From: Eonycteris spelaea
Taxonomy: Eukaryota > Chordata > Mammalia > Chiroptera > Pteropodidae
Direction of reading: 5' to 3'
Length of the DNA stretch: 64,000 nucleotides
Assembly: GCA_003508835.1 (NCBI GenBank)
Contig: PUFA01000012.1
Location: 16,720,001-16,784,000, forward strand
This document shows, in pieces, positions 33,713-44,529 of the stretch (the stretch's first letter is position 1; the number at the start of each line of letters is the position of its first letter). Both the position numbers and the translations under genes were made by a program. The notes below the pieces were generated by a model. It searched no databases and was not told the DNA's origin. It saw only the letters and a list, made by a program, of their open reading frames with translations.

Positions 33713-34904
33713 TCAGATTTTGAACTTATCACTGCAGCTAATGTTAATTAGCTTAATTCCTGGAGTCCAATCTTCTCAGAAAAAGCTGTAGAATATATGT
33801 TTTCCCCTGTCCAACTACACACACAGGTGAGTAGGGATTTTCAGCATGGTGAGCACTTTTTCTACTTACTGTAATGACTAAATCTTCCTTTAAAATAAAT
33901 CTGAGTTAAAAAAGGTGAGACAACTTCAATGAAAAGAGTAACTTAGTAATAGCATAGGAGAGAGAAAAAGCATAACAATTCTGAAACCATAGGACAGCCC
34001 ATATATGGGAAAGCCCGTGAGGGAGCTGGGAGTCAGGAGGATTTGGGCAGAGGAGAGATGTAGGTAGAGCTGGTTTCTGGAAGCTTGAGTATCAGCCCAA
34101 CAGGGAGGAGGAAGGGTCCCATTTGTAGTGCTCAGCTCGAGGCCCGGGCACCTGCAAAAGTGATGTTTCATCAGTGGCTTTTCTGAAAGTCCTGAGTCAG
34201 GGTTCATTTCTGGCGGAGCAATGAGAGACAGCCAGTTGGCACACCAACGTGTTTGAGCTGCCTTGTCTAAAGCGAAAGCCAAGCCAAACATTAGGTGCTC
34301 GATTCATCCACAACTGGCTCCCATCTCCCCCCTAAACCAAGCCGACTAGCTAGTGATTGAAAGCCTGTCTTAGATCCTGGCACTCTCCAGTTCTCAGCCT
34401 CTGTATTGTTATCGAGGTCCTCATTCTCAAATGAAGAAACTCCCCTCCTTTCTGTGCCCTGTCCCTGCCCCATCTCAAGCTGCCTTTTGTCCAACCAGGT
34501 CAGCACTCACCTTATCTGCCTACAGCTATTTAGTCTAAGAAAAGTCTTTCCATGGCCTGCTTCCCAGCCCAAATTCTGTCCTGGTTCTGGAAACTTGGCT
34601 ACTATTGTCTGCCTTCGGGGCTTCCATTTCTAGTTCACTCCAAGGATAACCCGTTGGGGAGAATTCCTTGGCTTCAGCCCCTCTGTTTTTGAAAGTGCTA
34701 AACAGACATCAGTTCTTTTATTTTTTATTTTTTTAAATGATATGATTCTCATCGTCCCCCCATATTATGCTGAGCCTCTAACTTAAAAACAAAATGCACT
34801 TGCATAGGTGCTGCCCCCTTCCTGACCAATGAGACAGAAACTCTGTCTGGGACAAGTTCTTCGGGAGATTCTGATGGGCAAGTCTGGTTAGAAGCAGCCC
34901 TTCT
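33713..34904. other. Intergenic DNA, nothing identified
   Basis: No named repeat and no exon that I trust. The open frames (71-121 codons) lack recognisable features. Confidence 0.4.
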
Positions 34905-35072
34905 GCTAACCCAGGAGTTCTAAGCAGTAGCTCCACATTAGACTCACCTGAAGAAATTTTTTAAAAATCCTGAAGATCAACTAAATCAGAACCTTGGAGG
35001 TGCAACAGTGTTTTTAATAGCTTCCTAGGTAATACCAATGTGTAGACAAGATTGAAAACCATTGCTCTAAAC
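34905..35072 (+). mobile_element. MER5-related hAT fossil
   Basis: cattagactcacctgaagaa, ctaaatcagaaccttggagg, gtgtttttaatagcttccta, ggtaataccaatgtg, and gattgaaaaccattgctcta follow the MER5 layout but are more diverged than the copy at 27766. Confidence 0.6.
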
Positions 35073-35074
35073 CA

Positions 35075-35150
35075 AGGTCTGCAAACTGACGGCTAATGGG
35101 CTCAGTCTAGTTTACAAATATTTGTTTGGTAAAAATGTGTCTCAATTTTT
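35075..35150 (-). mobile_element. hAT-Charlie fossil fragment, antisense
   Basis: aaggtctgcaaactgacggc, taatgggctcagtctagttt and acaaatatttgtttgg correspond to the reversed end of the same family as 33472-33712. It lies directly beside the MER5-like copy. Confidence 0.5.
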
Positions 35151-35519
35151 TTTAGTTTTGGGTAGGTGTGCTCTCCATGAGTTTGCCCCAGGCCCCACCA
35201 TTCCCTGCTACTTACCCCTGACTGCTCCTTGGTCCCACACCCTCTAAGAGCATTGAGGACTCTGTTCCTAGGTGGCTTGGTGACTACTGCTCCTCTTGGC
35301 CAACACTAATTTCTCCAGTTGGAAGGATTAAAGGGAGTAGAGAGGAAAACTGAGAAGGTGGAAGAGGAAGCATGGAGAGGAAGGGCCGGGCAGCAGGGTA
35401 GCCCTGAGTGTCTGAGGTTGTCCAAGCTGAGGCCTCCTTGGGAGCAAAGTCTGTGCAGCAATGAAGAGGCAGTTTGGATGGAAGAAACATCGAGGTCCTT
35501 CAGACAGCCGTTTGTACAT

Positions 35520-36300
35520 GGTCTAGCTCCCTCCCCCATTTACTTGGTTTCTGTAATGTCTCTCAATCATGCTATACAGTTTTATTTAGGAATCTTTTTA
35601 ACTTCATTAGATTTATTCCTATTTGATATTTTTGACATTATTATAAATGGTATTTTTTAAATTGCACTTTCTAATTTTTTTTTAGGACACAGAAATACTC
35701 TTGACTTTCTGTATATTGAACTTGGCAACTTCACTAAGGCCCCTACTGTTTCTAACAATTTATCTGTAGATCCCTCTGGATTTCTTATGTTCAAAGATGA
35801 AACTTTGACAATCTATTGCATGCCAGACACAGAAGTCAATTTCCAGGTGGATTGTGGATTTATGTGGAACAGCAAAGCAATGAAACTTCTAAAAGATAAT
35901 GTGGAATATCATTATGATCTTGAAGTGAGGAACAGATTTCTCAAGCAGAACCAAAAGAAGTCCTGGCAATGAAGGAAAAGATTGATAAATAGGATTACAT
36001 GAAAATTAAGAACAGCAGTTCTCCAGATGATACTTTAAAAGAATACAATTCAAGCCGCAGAGTGGGAGAGTATATGTGTAAGACATGATCGGAAAGGCTC
36101 ATATCCAGAACCCATAAGGAAAGCCTATACGCCAATAGGGAAAAGGCAGATAACCAATGGGAAAATGTGTAAAGGTCCTGATCACACATGTCACAAAAAG
36201 GACATCCAAATGTCCAATAAACACATAAAAATAGCTCAAACTCACTAGTAACCAGAAAAATGCAAATTAAGACCACAAGAAGAGCCTGTTCTTGCCATTG
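35520..36300 (+). mobile_element. L1M LINE with inverted 5' part (junction near 35786)
   Basis: 35520-35785 reads as reversed ORF2 (tagatttattcctatttgat, attgaacttggcaacttcac, ccctctggatttcttatg). From 35786 the strand flips and sense ORF2 follows: caatgaaacttctaaaagat, tatgatcttgaagtgagga, aatgaaggaaaagattgata, gctcatatccagaacccata, ccaatgggaaaatgtgtaaa, gccaatagggaaaaggcaga. It is inactive, with stops throughout. Inverted-then-sense structure is the signature of twin priming during L1 insertion. Confidence 0.75.
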
Positions 36301-37039
36301 TGTGGTTTGGGGTGAGAGAGAGAATTGATGGCCCATGTACTATATATTTCAATATTTAAATGTTATCTATCAAACTAGCAAAACTATTAAAAAATGTTTT
36401 ATCCTTTTACCCTAACAGATATTCATGACAACATTGAAAAGTATAAACAAACTATAGTTTTTATATGACTGAAGTCATTAACTATGAAAGATGATTAAAT
36501 TTAAATAATATTTGTACATCTCTGTGTTCTGTTAATGGATCAGTGGTGTTTGGATGAGTAGTAAAATACAGATATAATAATTCATAAGTGATCATATATT
36601 TCTTTCATAAGTTATTTATTCTTCTTGCCTTCAGTCAGCAAAATCACTAATTATGTTGTGATAAAGTTTTCACTTAATTTTTATTCAATGACAGTAATAA
36701 CCTGAAAGATTAAAATATATTCAAAGTATACATAATTTATTAATTTTTATCACAAACAGATGAAAACAAAGATAAAAATAAAAATTAAAGTTATTTTTAG
36801 CTATGTTTTCAAAATGTTTTCTTCTCAAAGTTTCAACATTATCTGTTAAAATTAAAAGTCAAGGTAAGAATTATGTTTTCAATCTCAAAATTCTAAATCA
36901 AAATTATTTTTAATTAAAGCCAAGAAATTTTAATTACTAAGTATTTTTTATAAATTAAATGTTCATCATTCCAGTATTCAATGTCCATCTAGTTGCTCAA
37001 GTAAAGAAAGAGCATTCCACATCATGCTTCTTAGGTCTA
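36301..37039. other. AT-rich intergenic DNA
   Basis: Low-complexity AT-rich sequence with no recognised element. Its right edge is a MER20, and the next L1 sense block resumes at 37745. Confidence 0.4.
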
Positions 37040-37240
37040 GACTGGTGTTCTCAACTGGGGTAATTTTGTCCCTAAAACACTTGGCCATGTCTGGAAATAT
37101 TTACTATTGTCATTACTGACATTTATTAGATAGATGCCAGGAATGCTACTAAACATTCTATACCACACAGAACAGACACTTGCAACAAAAATTATCTGGC
37201 CCAAAATGTCAATAGTGCCAAGAGTGAGAAGCCCAGACTC
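37040..37240 (+). mobile_element. MER20 (hAT-Charlie)
   Basis: ggtgttctcaactggggtaa, ttttgtccctaaaacacttg, gccatgtctggaaatattta, gatgccaggaatgctactaa, and tggcccaaaatgtcaatagt follow MER20 end to end. Confidence 0.9.
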
Positions 37241-37744
37241 TCATATTACATGCAGATTTAAGTGGGTTATTGTTTGGTTAATACAAACAATATTACGACC
37301 AGCAAAAGCGGTTCAGCTGCAGTGTGCAGTGCTGTGCACACTGCACTGTTTCTTGTGTAGCAACAACATCACCAAGTAGAGCATGAGGAAAAGCAAGCGG
37401 ATGCCAGTACGACTGAGAAACGGACTCCATTATACAAGAACCTACTGCATCCCTGCTACTGGAAGGACGGATTCAACAAGTTAATTAATTTGTGCTTTCT
37501 CTTGCTAAGTGCTCCCTCCGTTTTAACCCTCCTGCCTCCCAAAGCAGTGCTGGTTTCTGCATTGGCAGTGGCAGAATCCACACCCCTACACAATATATGG
37601 ACAGAGCTGCATTGTGTTGAGGATGGAGAGCAGGAGTGTGAAAAGATGGTTCCCTGAGGCTTTGCCAGAATTAGAAAGACTCATGCGCTCTCTGAAATGT
37701 GGACACAGAGTAGGAGCCCCTCTGCCAGGCTTAAGTTAGTGCTC

Positions 37745-38020
37745 AATGTGATGCCATCACACCCCTTTAGAAATGGCTAAAAAATACCACGCTGCTACTA
37801 CCAAGTGCTGACAAGGACATGGAGCAATAGCCGTTCACGTACACAGCTGGGGGGTCTGCAGTTTGATTAGACTTCTAATGCAAAAATATTGACGGAGAAA
37901 AAGATGCCAGATTTAGAGTATATCTCTTTGGAAACTAGTAACATCTGCAGAAGCTGAACAGACACACACCCAGCAATTCTAATTCTAGGTAGATGTCTAA
38001 TCACATGGCTGAGCCTCACA
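37745..38020 (+). mobile_element. L1M LINE fragment, sense
   Basis: gccatcacacccctttagaa, atggctaaaaaataccac, tgacaaggacatggagcaat, and cacccagcaattctaattct are ORF2 3' blocks. They would directly continue the sense L1 that stops near 36300, so the two may be one element split by the material between. Confidence 0.65.
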
Positions 38021-38044
38021 AGCACATGAATGTCTTTTTCTATA

Positions 38045-38285
38045 AAGGCAGTACGTGCTCTTTGCAGAAAATTCAATGAAAAGCAAAAAAAAAAAAAATG
38101 TTATCTCCAACTTCCAGAGATGAACATTGATAACATTTTCATAGTTTCCTTCAGGTTATTTATTGATTTTTTTTAAATCCACATATACATGTAGAAAATG
38201 TAGAATGGTTTAATGTAGTCTCTTGCTTTAAAAGCTTGTAAGCATTTTTGCATATCATTCAGTAATTTGTTATGACCTGAAAAGG
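38045..38285 (-). mobile_element. Old L1-like tail, antisense, with A14 run
   Basis: gtacgtgctctttgcagaaa, then the A-rich run at 38083-38098, ttatctccaacttccagaga, aacattgataacattttcat and agtttccttcaggttattta match the reverse of an old LINE-like tail. The family is uncertain. Confidence 0.4.
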
Positions 38286-38289
38286 CCTC

Positions 38290-38530
38290 ATACACTTGTG
38301 CTCGCTCTCTTGGACCCCTGCATCTCTCTTGTGAGCAAACACAAGTCTAGTCTGCTGGGGGAAAAGAGACCACATGGAGCAGAACCGAGTCGGCCAGTTC
38401 ATCCCAGACTCCTGAGGGATCCCAGACAAGGTCAGCAGAACGGATCAGCTGCCCCAGCACCTGATTATATAGGCATAAGTAGGATCATCCTAGACTAGCT
38501 AATCCCCATTCGATCTGCACGTGAGCTAAA
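38290..38530 (+). mobile_element. MaLR-type LTR fragment
   Basis: cttggacccctgcatctctc, gagaccacatggagcagaac, gaccacatggagcagaac and taggatcatcctagactagc resemble the middle of an ERVL-MaLR LTR. It lies at the left edge of the antisense L1 at 38551. Confidence 0.55.
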
Positions 38531-38550
38531 CGAATGCTTGCTAACTCAAT

Positions 38551-39640
38551 TTTTGAGGACCCTTCATACTATATCCCACAGTGGCTGCACCAATTTACAT
38601 TCCCACCAATGGTGCACAGATGTTCCCTTTCCTCCAGATTCTCGCCAACACATGCTACCCTTCTTTTGGATGATAAATTTTATGATAGGCACGAGGGAAT
38701 AACTCCTTGTGGTTTTGATTTGAAGTTTCCTGACGATTAATGATGGTGAGCACCTTTTCATGTACCCATTGGCCATTTGCATAACTTTTTCATGTACCCA
38801 TTGGCCATTTGCATAACTTCATTAGAGAAACGTTTACTCGGGTCCTTTGCCCATTTTTCAATGCAGTTATTTGTTTCGGCGGTGCCCTGCTGTCACATCG
38901 GTGCTGCGCCTTACACATCTTGTGTGATAACCCCTTATCAGGTGCTTGGCTTACAGCCATTTTTCTCCTTCCAGAGGTCGTGGCTTCACTCTGTCGCTTC
39001 TTTCTTTTGCTATGCGGAGCTTTTCGGTTCGAGGCGCTCCCACGTGTCTACTTTTGTTTGTGCTGACTGTGCTTTCGGGGTCATTTCAAACAACTATTGC
39101 TCGGATCGATGTCGAGAAACTTTTTGCCTGTGTTTTCTTCTAGTGGCTTTACAGTTTCAGGTCTTACATTTAAGTCTTTAACCCATTTTGTGTTGATTTT
39201 CTATGTGGTATGAGATAGTGGTCCAACGCCGTCTGCTTGCAGATATCCAGTTTTCTCAACATCACGTATGAGAGAGATTATCCTTTCCCCATTATATGTT
39301 CTTGGCACCCTTGTCACAGATCAGTTGACAGTCCATGCATGGGTTCGTTTCTGGGCTCTCTATTCTGTTTCATTTACCTACATGTTTGTTTTTATGCCGG
39401 TACCATACTGTTTTGATTATTGTAGTTTTGGAATAATTTTTAAATCAGAAGATAGGATGCCTCCATAGTTGTTTTTCTCTCTCAAGATTCCTTTGGCTAT
39501 CAGGGGTTTCTTGTGGTTCCATATGAATTTCAGTATTATTTTTCTATTTTTATGAAATGGGCCATTGGAATTTTCATAGGGACTGCGCTGGATTTGTAGA
39601 TTAGTCTTCATGATTTCACAGTTATTATATTATGGTGCCT
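38551..39640 (-). mobile_element. L1 LINE, antisense ORF2 3' half
   Basis: On + it reads as reversed ORF2 without a break in order: cagtggctgcaccaatttac, attcccaccaatggtgcaca, tttgatttgaagtttcctga, attggccatttgcataactt, tgggctctctattctgtttc, taccatactgttttgattat, gactgcgctggatttgtaga. A 32-bp tandem duplication is inside at 38759-38819. Confidence 0.85.
38759..38819 (+). repeat. Exact 32-bp tandem duplication inside L1
   Basis: The unit beginning catgtacccattggcc occurs at 38759 and again at 38791 with no mismatch through gcataactt. The L1 consensus has it once. Confidence 0.9.
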
Positions 39641-39924
39641 CAGTCAAAACTTCCAAATTAACATGCCGTTACCTAAAAAATGTGTATGTTGGTTCAACTT
39701 TACCTTTCACTTAATGCAGGTAGCATTTAATGTATAAATGCCAATGCCTAGTGGTTTCTGCCTCATAGCTGTCAGTGTAATTTGTCAATCAGGTATTTAA
39801 AGTGACCTTTGGAACTTGGCAAAGCTTATTGTGATTCCAAGAATCAACCTAAGAAACAAGTTTTGTCCTTTTTAAAGTATTTTATGCCTAATATCTCAGA
39901 TAGGGGCAAAACACTTTATGATGT
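39641..39924. other. Intergenic DNA, nothing identified
   Basis: AT-rich unique-looking sequence without named repeat or exon. Confidence 0.4.
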
Positions 39925-40050
39925 ATGCAGGGCAGTTATTAATACCCTTATTTAACAGATGAGAAAACTGGGGAATAATGAGATGAATCAACTTGGCCAA
40001 CATCAAAGTGTGGGGCCTGAGCCCAGGGTTCCAGACTTTTGGCCAGAGTG
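39925..40050 (+). mobile_element. MIR SINE, 3' part
   Basis: acccttatttaacagatgag, aaaactggggaataatgaga, cttggccaacatcaaag and gagcccagggttccagact follow MIR order. Confidence 0.65.
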
Positions 40051-40179
40051 TTTCTTGCTGCTCTCTCATTTCTCCCCTGTGCCCATTCTAACTTTCTGGA
40101 TCAAGGACTTTGTGATTTCGTAATCTCTTAATCAAGAGAATACAATCGAAGACACAGACAGGTGGTTGGCCTGGGGCTT

Positions 40180-40640
40180 TCCTTATGAAGTCTGGGCTAA
40201 GCCTCAATTTAAAATCCCTCAAAGTCAGGGACCAGATATTCTCTTCAAGTAAATAAGCTGACTATAAAAGGAAAATTACAGTCACATGGGGTTATACAGC
40301 CTATTTATTTAAATTTCAGTTGTTGTTACGAGAATTTATGGTGTATTTATTATCATGAAAAGCATTTATCTTCGGGCAACGAAAGCAATAAGAAAGGCGT
40401 AGCACTTAATTTTACCCATAACATTTCCTTTAATTCAATCTGACACTACAAAAAAAAAAAAAAAAAAAGAATCGGGTAGAATTTACTGGCTCAGGATAAT
40501 TCCTAATTCTCAGATGGCAGCTGCCAGAAAAGCTAATTAATTCAGATTGACTGCTGGGTTCCATTTTTATTTGGACTTTATAAAAATGAATGAGAGTAGC
40601 AGATCAATAGCATATGTGCAGCCTGGACTTCCTTTGTATG
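40180..40640. promoter_or_regulatory. Candidate conserved non-coding segment
   Basis: This block is free of recognised repeats, AT-rich, and dense in homeodomain-like motifs (taattaattc, ttaattcaat) plus cagctgccagaaaagct. An A run at 40449-40468 interrupts it. The regulatory label is only a guess from composition and motif density; conservation cannot be judged from one sequence. Confidence 0.2.
40449..40468 (+). repeat. A-run
   Basis: About 20 consecutive A residues after gacactac and before gaatcgggt. I see no retroposon body in front of it. Confidence 0.9.
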
Positions 40641-40724
40641 GTATTCTTTGCCAGCTGGGTTCTACGCCCTTCTGAGGCTACGACTCACAGAAAGCCAGGC
40701 AACCTGAGAAAGTCCAAGCACTGA

Positions 40725-40890
40725 AGTCAGACAGGTCTGCTTTTGCTCTCACTTACTAACTGCAAGACTGTGAGTAAGTTCATTCACCATTCTGAGCTTC
40801 AGTTTCCTCATTTTTAAAATGGGCATACTACTACCTATTGCACAGGCTGTTAAAGGGAATTAAATTGCATAGCAGAAGATCATTGAATAG
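40725..40890 (-). mobile_element. MIR SINE
   Basis: On + it reads ctcacttactaactgcaaga, gcttcagtttcctcattttt, aaaatgggcatactactacc, and ggctgttaaagggaatt, the reverse of MIR. Confidence 0.8.
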
Positions 40891-40964
40891 TAAAAGTGTT
40901 GCGTGTAATATATCCCATTACACCAGGTCTTCATTGTAGAGCATTGTCTAGTATAAAAGGTTCA

Positions 40965-41140
40965 TCCCTTCATTCAATTATTCAATTAATATTTACTGAG
41001 CACCTATCATGGGTCATGGCCCTGGGTGCTGAGGATCTACCAGTGAACAAGATGGATCGAGTCCTGGCCATGATGGTGTTTACATTCTCATTGGGGAAGA
41101 TAGTTGGTATTCAAGTAAACAAAACATCTTTGGAAGGAAT
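40965..41140 (-). mobile_element. L2 LINE 3' end
   Basis: On + it reads ttcattcaattattcaatta, atatttactgagcacctatc, ccctgggtgctgaggatcta, ccagtgaacaagatggat and atggtgtttacattctca, the reverse of the L2 terminus. Confidence 0.85.
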
Positions 41141-41404
41141 CAATTAAGTTGAAGTGTGAGGAGGGAGATCATGTGGCTAGGGGAGGACTCGGGGACATGA
41201 AGGTTGAGAGTGGCATGATGTGAATGGGTCAGTTTTGTGAAGTACTGGGGGATAATTCTGAGCAAAGAAAGAGCAGGTGCCCAGCCCCTGACAGGGAACG
41301 GAGCACAGTGCGTGGCTGCAGTGCCTGAGAGGGAGAGAGAACCTGGAAAGGATGCTGGTCGTGGGCAGGGGCCAGATTGTATGGGACCTTCTGGTTAGAG
41401 GTTG

Positions 41405-41620
41405 GGAAATTCTTTCTATAAAGGAAACCCTTTCTATAAACTCTTTCTATAAAGATAATAAACACCGTAGGCTCTGTGGACCATATGGTTGCAGCTAAAA
41501 GCAGCCATAGACAATATGTAAAGATTGGGCATGGCTGTGTTCTAATAAATCTTTATGGACAAAAACAAATGGCAAGCAGGAGTTAGCCCACAGGCTGTAA
41601 CCTGCCCTTATTTTAAGTCA
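41405..41620 (+). mobile_element. hAT-Charlie-type DNA transposon fossil (family copy 3)
   Basis: ccgtaggctctgtggaccat, aaagcagccatagacaatat, gattgggcatggctgtgttc, taataaatctttatggacaa and gttagcccacaggctgtaac follow the family at 33472. Its front has three near-copies of ctttctataaa at 41412-41456. Confidence 0.75.
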
Positions 41621-41737
41621 TGGTAGAGTCTGAAGTTTATTCCAAGTACAATGGTTGCCATTAGAAAGCGTTAAGCAGGGGTATGACTTGGTCGGACCCA
41701 CATTTATGACTTCGGTCTGGGGCTTCACACCAGTAAT

Positions 41738-42150
41738 ACAGTAAGTCCTCACTTAACGCCCTCTATAGGTCCTTGGAAACTACGACTTTAAGCAAAATGA
41801 TGTATAACAAAACCAATTTTACCAGAGGCTAATTGAAGTAGACATGAGTTAAGTTCCTATGGCATATTTCTGGTCACGAAAACATCACTAAACTTCTAAA
41901 TCAAGACCCAAAACATATCTAATAGTAAACATTGAAATAAATGTGAGCTAAACATATATTTAAATAAAACCAGGCAGATATAGGGAGAAGATGCAAACTC
42001 CACACAGACAGTGGGCGTGGCCCGGTATCAATTGCTTTTTCTCATTAGTGTTATAATGAAATGACATTGAACAAAAAGATGTTGTTCGAGGCTCTGCTGT
42101 ATGCTGAATTATAGCAGGGCCCCTATGTGTTCCGCACAGAATCCCCAGGA
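41738..42150 (+). mobile_element. Old DNA transposon ('cagtaagtcctcacttaacg' family)
   Basis: acagtaagtcctcacttaac, ttggaaactacgactttaag, gttcctatggcatatttctg, gtcacgaaaacatcactaaa and aaacattgaaataaatgtga are consecutive blocks of an old element whose name I do not recall with certainty (probably hAT or related). Confidence 0.6.
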
Positions 42151-42189
42151 GCATCCGAATGCTACTCAGGGCCAGCCGGTGAGAGGAAT

Positions 42190-42280
42190 TAGAAAAGACA
42201 AAGGAAGAGGAGGAGGAGGAGCAAAAGAATGAGAAGGTGGAGAAGGGGAAGGGGAGACAAGAAAAAGAGGGAAGAAAAAT
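42190..42280 (+). repeat. Purine-only tract
   Basis: About 90 bases, nearly all A or G, with gaggaggaggaggagc and agaaggggaaggggagac. Such mirror-rich purine tracts can form triplex DNA. Confidence 0.8.
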
Positions 42281-42281
42281 G

Positions 42282-43234
42282 CATATTCTTTGTGCTAAGA
42301 GGGGTCTTGGGTCTGGCTTCCTTTAATGTTACACAGAGAGATACCTGGTGGGGTGAATTGTGTGTTTTATTATTATTACTCTAAGGTATGCCAATGTGTG
42401 ATTATATTGCGATTTATTTACGCATTCTGCTACCAACTACATAACAAGGAGTACCTGGTTACCCAGGAACCATCAAGGGTTTATCAGGTGTCAGCACCCA
42501 GAGCTGGTCCCACAGCCAGGCCCTGGGCCAGCATCGGTTCCATAGGCCCCTGCAGGTGAGAAGCAGGCGTGAGAGTGTGAAGTCCCCAGGGCTCCTGCCC
42601 AACCCCCACTCTTAGAACCTGAGCTGAACTGATTTCAGATAAATGAGCATTAACAATCTGAATCCGTGTCAAGTAAATAAATATACCCAGGTGGAGGTGG
42701 CGACAGGGGCGGGGGTACTTTCCATGTTTGGTTCATTTGTCCCCATTGGGCTCAAAGTCAGCAGACACATAATGATCATAACTGCTGAGAGAATGTTGAC
42801 GTATTTCCATAAGAGTAGGAAAATAGCCACTGTCCTGAATGCCCCCTGTACCTCCCCTCTGTCTACCACCCAGGCCGTACCTGAGGCTCTCCTCGATATC
42901 CACTAGCCCACCAGCGCCTATGCTCCAGATTCTGAACCTCTGGCCAAAGCATGACTGGACCTGGTGGGAAGGTGGGGGTACCGGTACTGGTGCTCACACC
43001 TCGGCCTGCAGACCATGACACAGCAGCCCCCCGAGGCTGAAGCCACCTTCTGTGACCACAGTATCCATAGCCCATTGTGCCAGTTGTTAAGCATTTGAAA
43101 TATCATGTCTGCCTCCCCAGACCTGTTTTTGGCCTTAGTTGAAATGAGAATTGCTTCGATGGCTAACTTTGACCCTTAGCTGTGGTGAACAAGAGTAACA
43201 GCGGTCTTAATCGAAATAATGACAAGGACAATAA
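42282..43234. other. Intergenic DNA, nothing identified
   Basis: No named repeat or supported exon. The open frames of 62-87 codons overlap on both strands. Confidence 0.4.
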
Positions 43235-43440
43235 CAGCTAACATTTACTCAGCTTGAACGATGCCCCAAGTATGGTTCCAAGCACGTTACAGGTGCGACC
43301 TCACTCAATCCTCTCACCACCCTGGGCTAGGTGCTGCGATGATTTCTATTTCACGGACACAGAAACAGGTCTATCAAATTGCTCAGGGCCTCACATCAGT
43401 CAGTGGCCCTGCCGGGATTCAAACCCGGGAAATTTGACTC
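43235..43440 (+). mobile_element. MIR SINE, nearly full length
   Basis: acagctaacatttactcagc, ttccaagcacgttacaggtg, cctcactcaatcctctcacc, ctcagggcctcacatcagtc, agtggccctgccgggattca and aacccgggaaatttgactc are all in MIR order. Confidence 0.85.
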
Positions 43441-43974
43441 CTAGAAAGCAAGAGAAAAAGAGAATGAAGTGTGTGCAGTGTTTCCTCGTGCATTCGTTTC
43501 CCTGCCCTTCCTGGAAAGTGGAAAGGGTGTGTGAGGGAGACGAAGCCCATAACCTGAGTCGTGGTGGAATAAAGTGCGTTTCCTTAAGTGCTTATCTTCA
43601 CTTACAGTTGTCCTTTATTCATGATGCATGCATGCATTCATCCGACAGCATTTTTTTCAATGTGACACGGTGTTATGTTAAGTATGACTTCGCCAGGCCC
43701 AGGTGATGCCTTTGTTCTAGGTAGAAGTGAGAGTCGCCCAAGAACAAACAAAAAAAATGGAGATGTCTTTGGTGCTGGCCTTGGACAGAGCAGGCACAGG
43801 CGGGAGATTTGGTCTCTACCCTCCACTCCAGGAAATCCAGAGTCTTACCCAGTCTCTTGAATTTATGGATGAGCTGAGACAGACAAAAGGTATGACCACC
43901 CAGGGGCTGCTGTGGGGATTGAGCCTAATTTGAGCCCTGACCTTTTTGCTGGGACTTGGGCTCTGGCTGGCTTT
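43441..43974. other. Intergenic DNA, nothing identified
   Basis: A weak L2-like block (atgcatgcatgcattcatcc) sits near 43625. Nothing else is supported. Confidence 0.35.
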
Positions 43975-44525
43975 CGGTGGCAGTTTTGAAATATGGCTAC
44001 TAATTCTTCACCTTCCTCCCATTGAGAGATTGGGTCTATGTCACGTCCCCTTGAACCTGGTGGGGCCTGTGACTATTTCAAGGAATGAATTATGCAGGAG
44101 TACTGCTTTGCGACTTCTGAGGTGGGGCTGTGAAAGGCCATGCAGCTTCTGCGTTGTCCTCTGGGAACGCTCCCTATTGGAGCTTTGAGCAGTTTGCTCT
44201 CCGAGACTGCCATGCAGAATAGGTCATACGGAGGCATTACAATCAGCAGTCCTGCTGAGGCCAGCCTTCCTCCATCCTAGCCCAGGAGCCAGGTATGTAT
44301 GTGAGGAAGTCATCACGGTATTGAGTCCCCCAGCCCTGGCAGTTGGAACCCATCAATCGATTGAATCATCTCAACCATCCAAGTCAACCCAGCAGAGGCC
44401 CCAGATGGTCACAGAGAGAGAAATGCCTGCTGTGCCCTTTCCAACTTCTTGACTGAATTAACTAGTTGTTGTTTCAGCCACATAGTTCTGTAGAATTTGT
44501 TATGCAGCAATATGGATAACTGGAA
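43975..44525 (+). mobile_element. MLT1-type MaLR LTR, nearly full length
   Basis: ttttgaaatatggctactaa, gggtctatgtcacgtcccct, tgaacctggtggggcctgtg, gaggtggggctgtgaaaggc, aacccagcagaggccccaga, and the end gttgtttcagccacatagtt with gttatgcagcaatatggata. It is old and non-coding. Confidence 0.8.
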
Positions 44526-44529
44526 GTCT

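Noticed and set aside
36000..36300. Frames resembling reverse-transcriptase C-terminus
   Set aside because: They are decayed L1 ORF2 with stops, not a functional gene.
43254..43706. 150-codon + strand open frame
   Set aside because: Its first half is a MIR; the rest is unremarkable.
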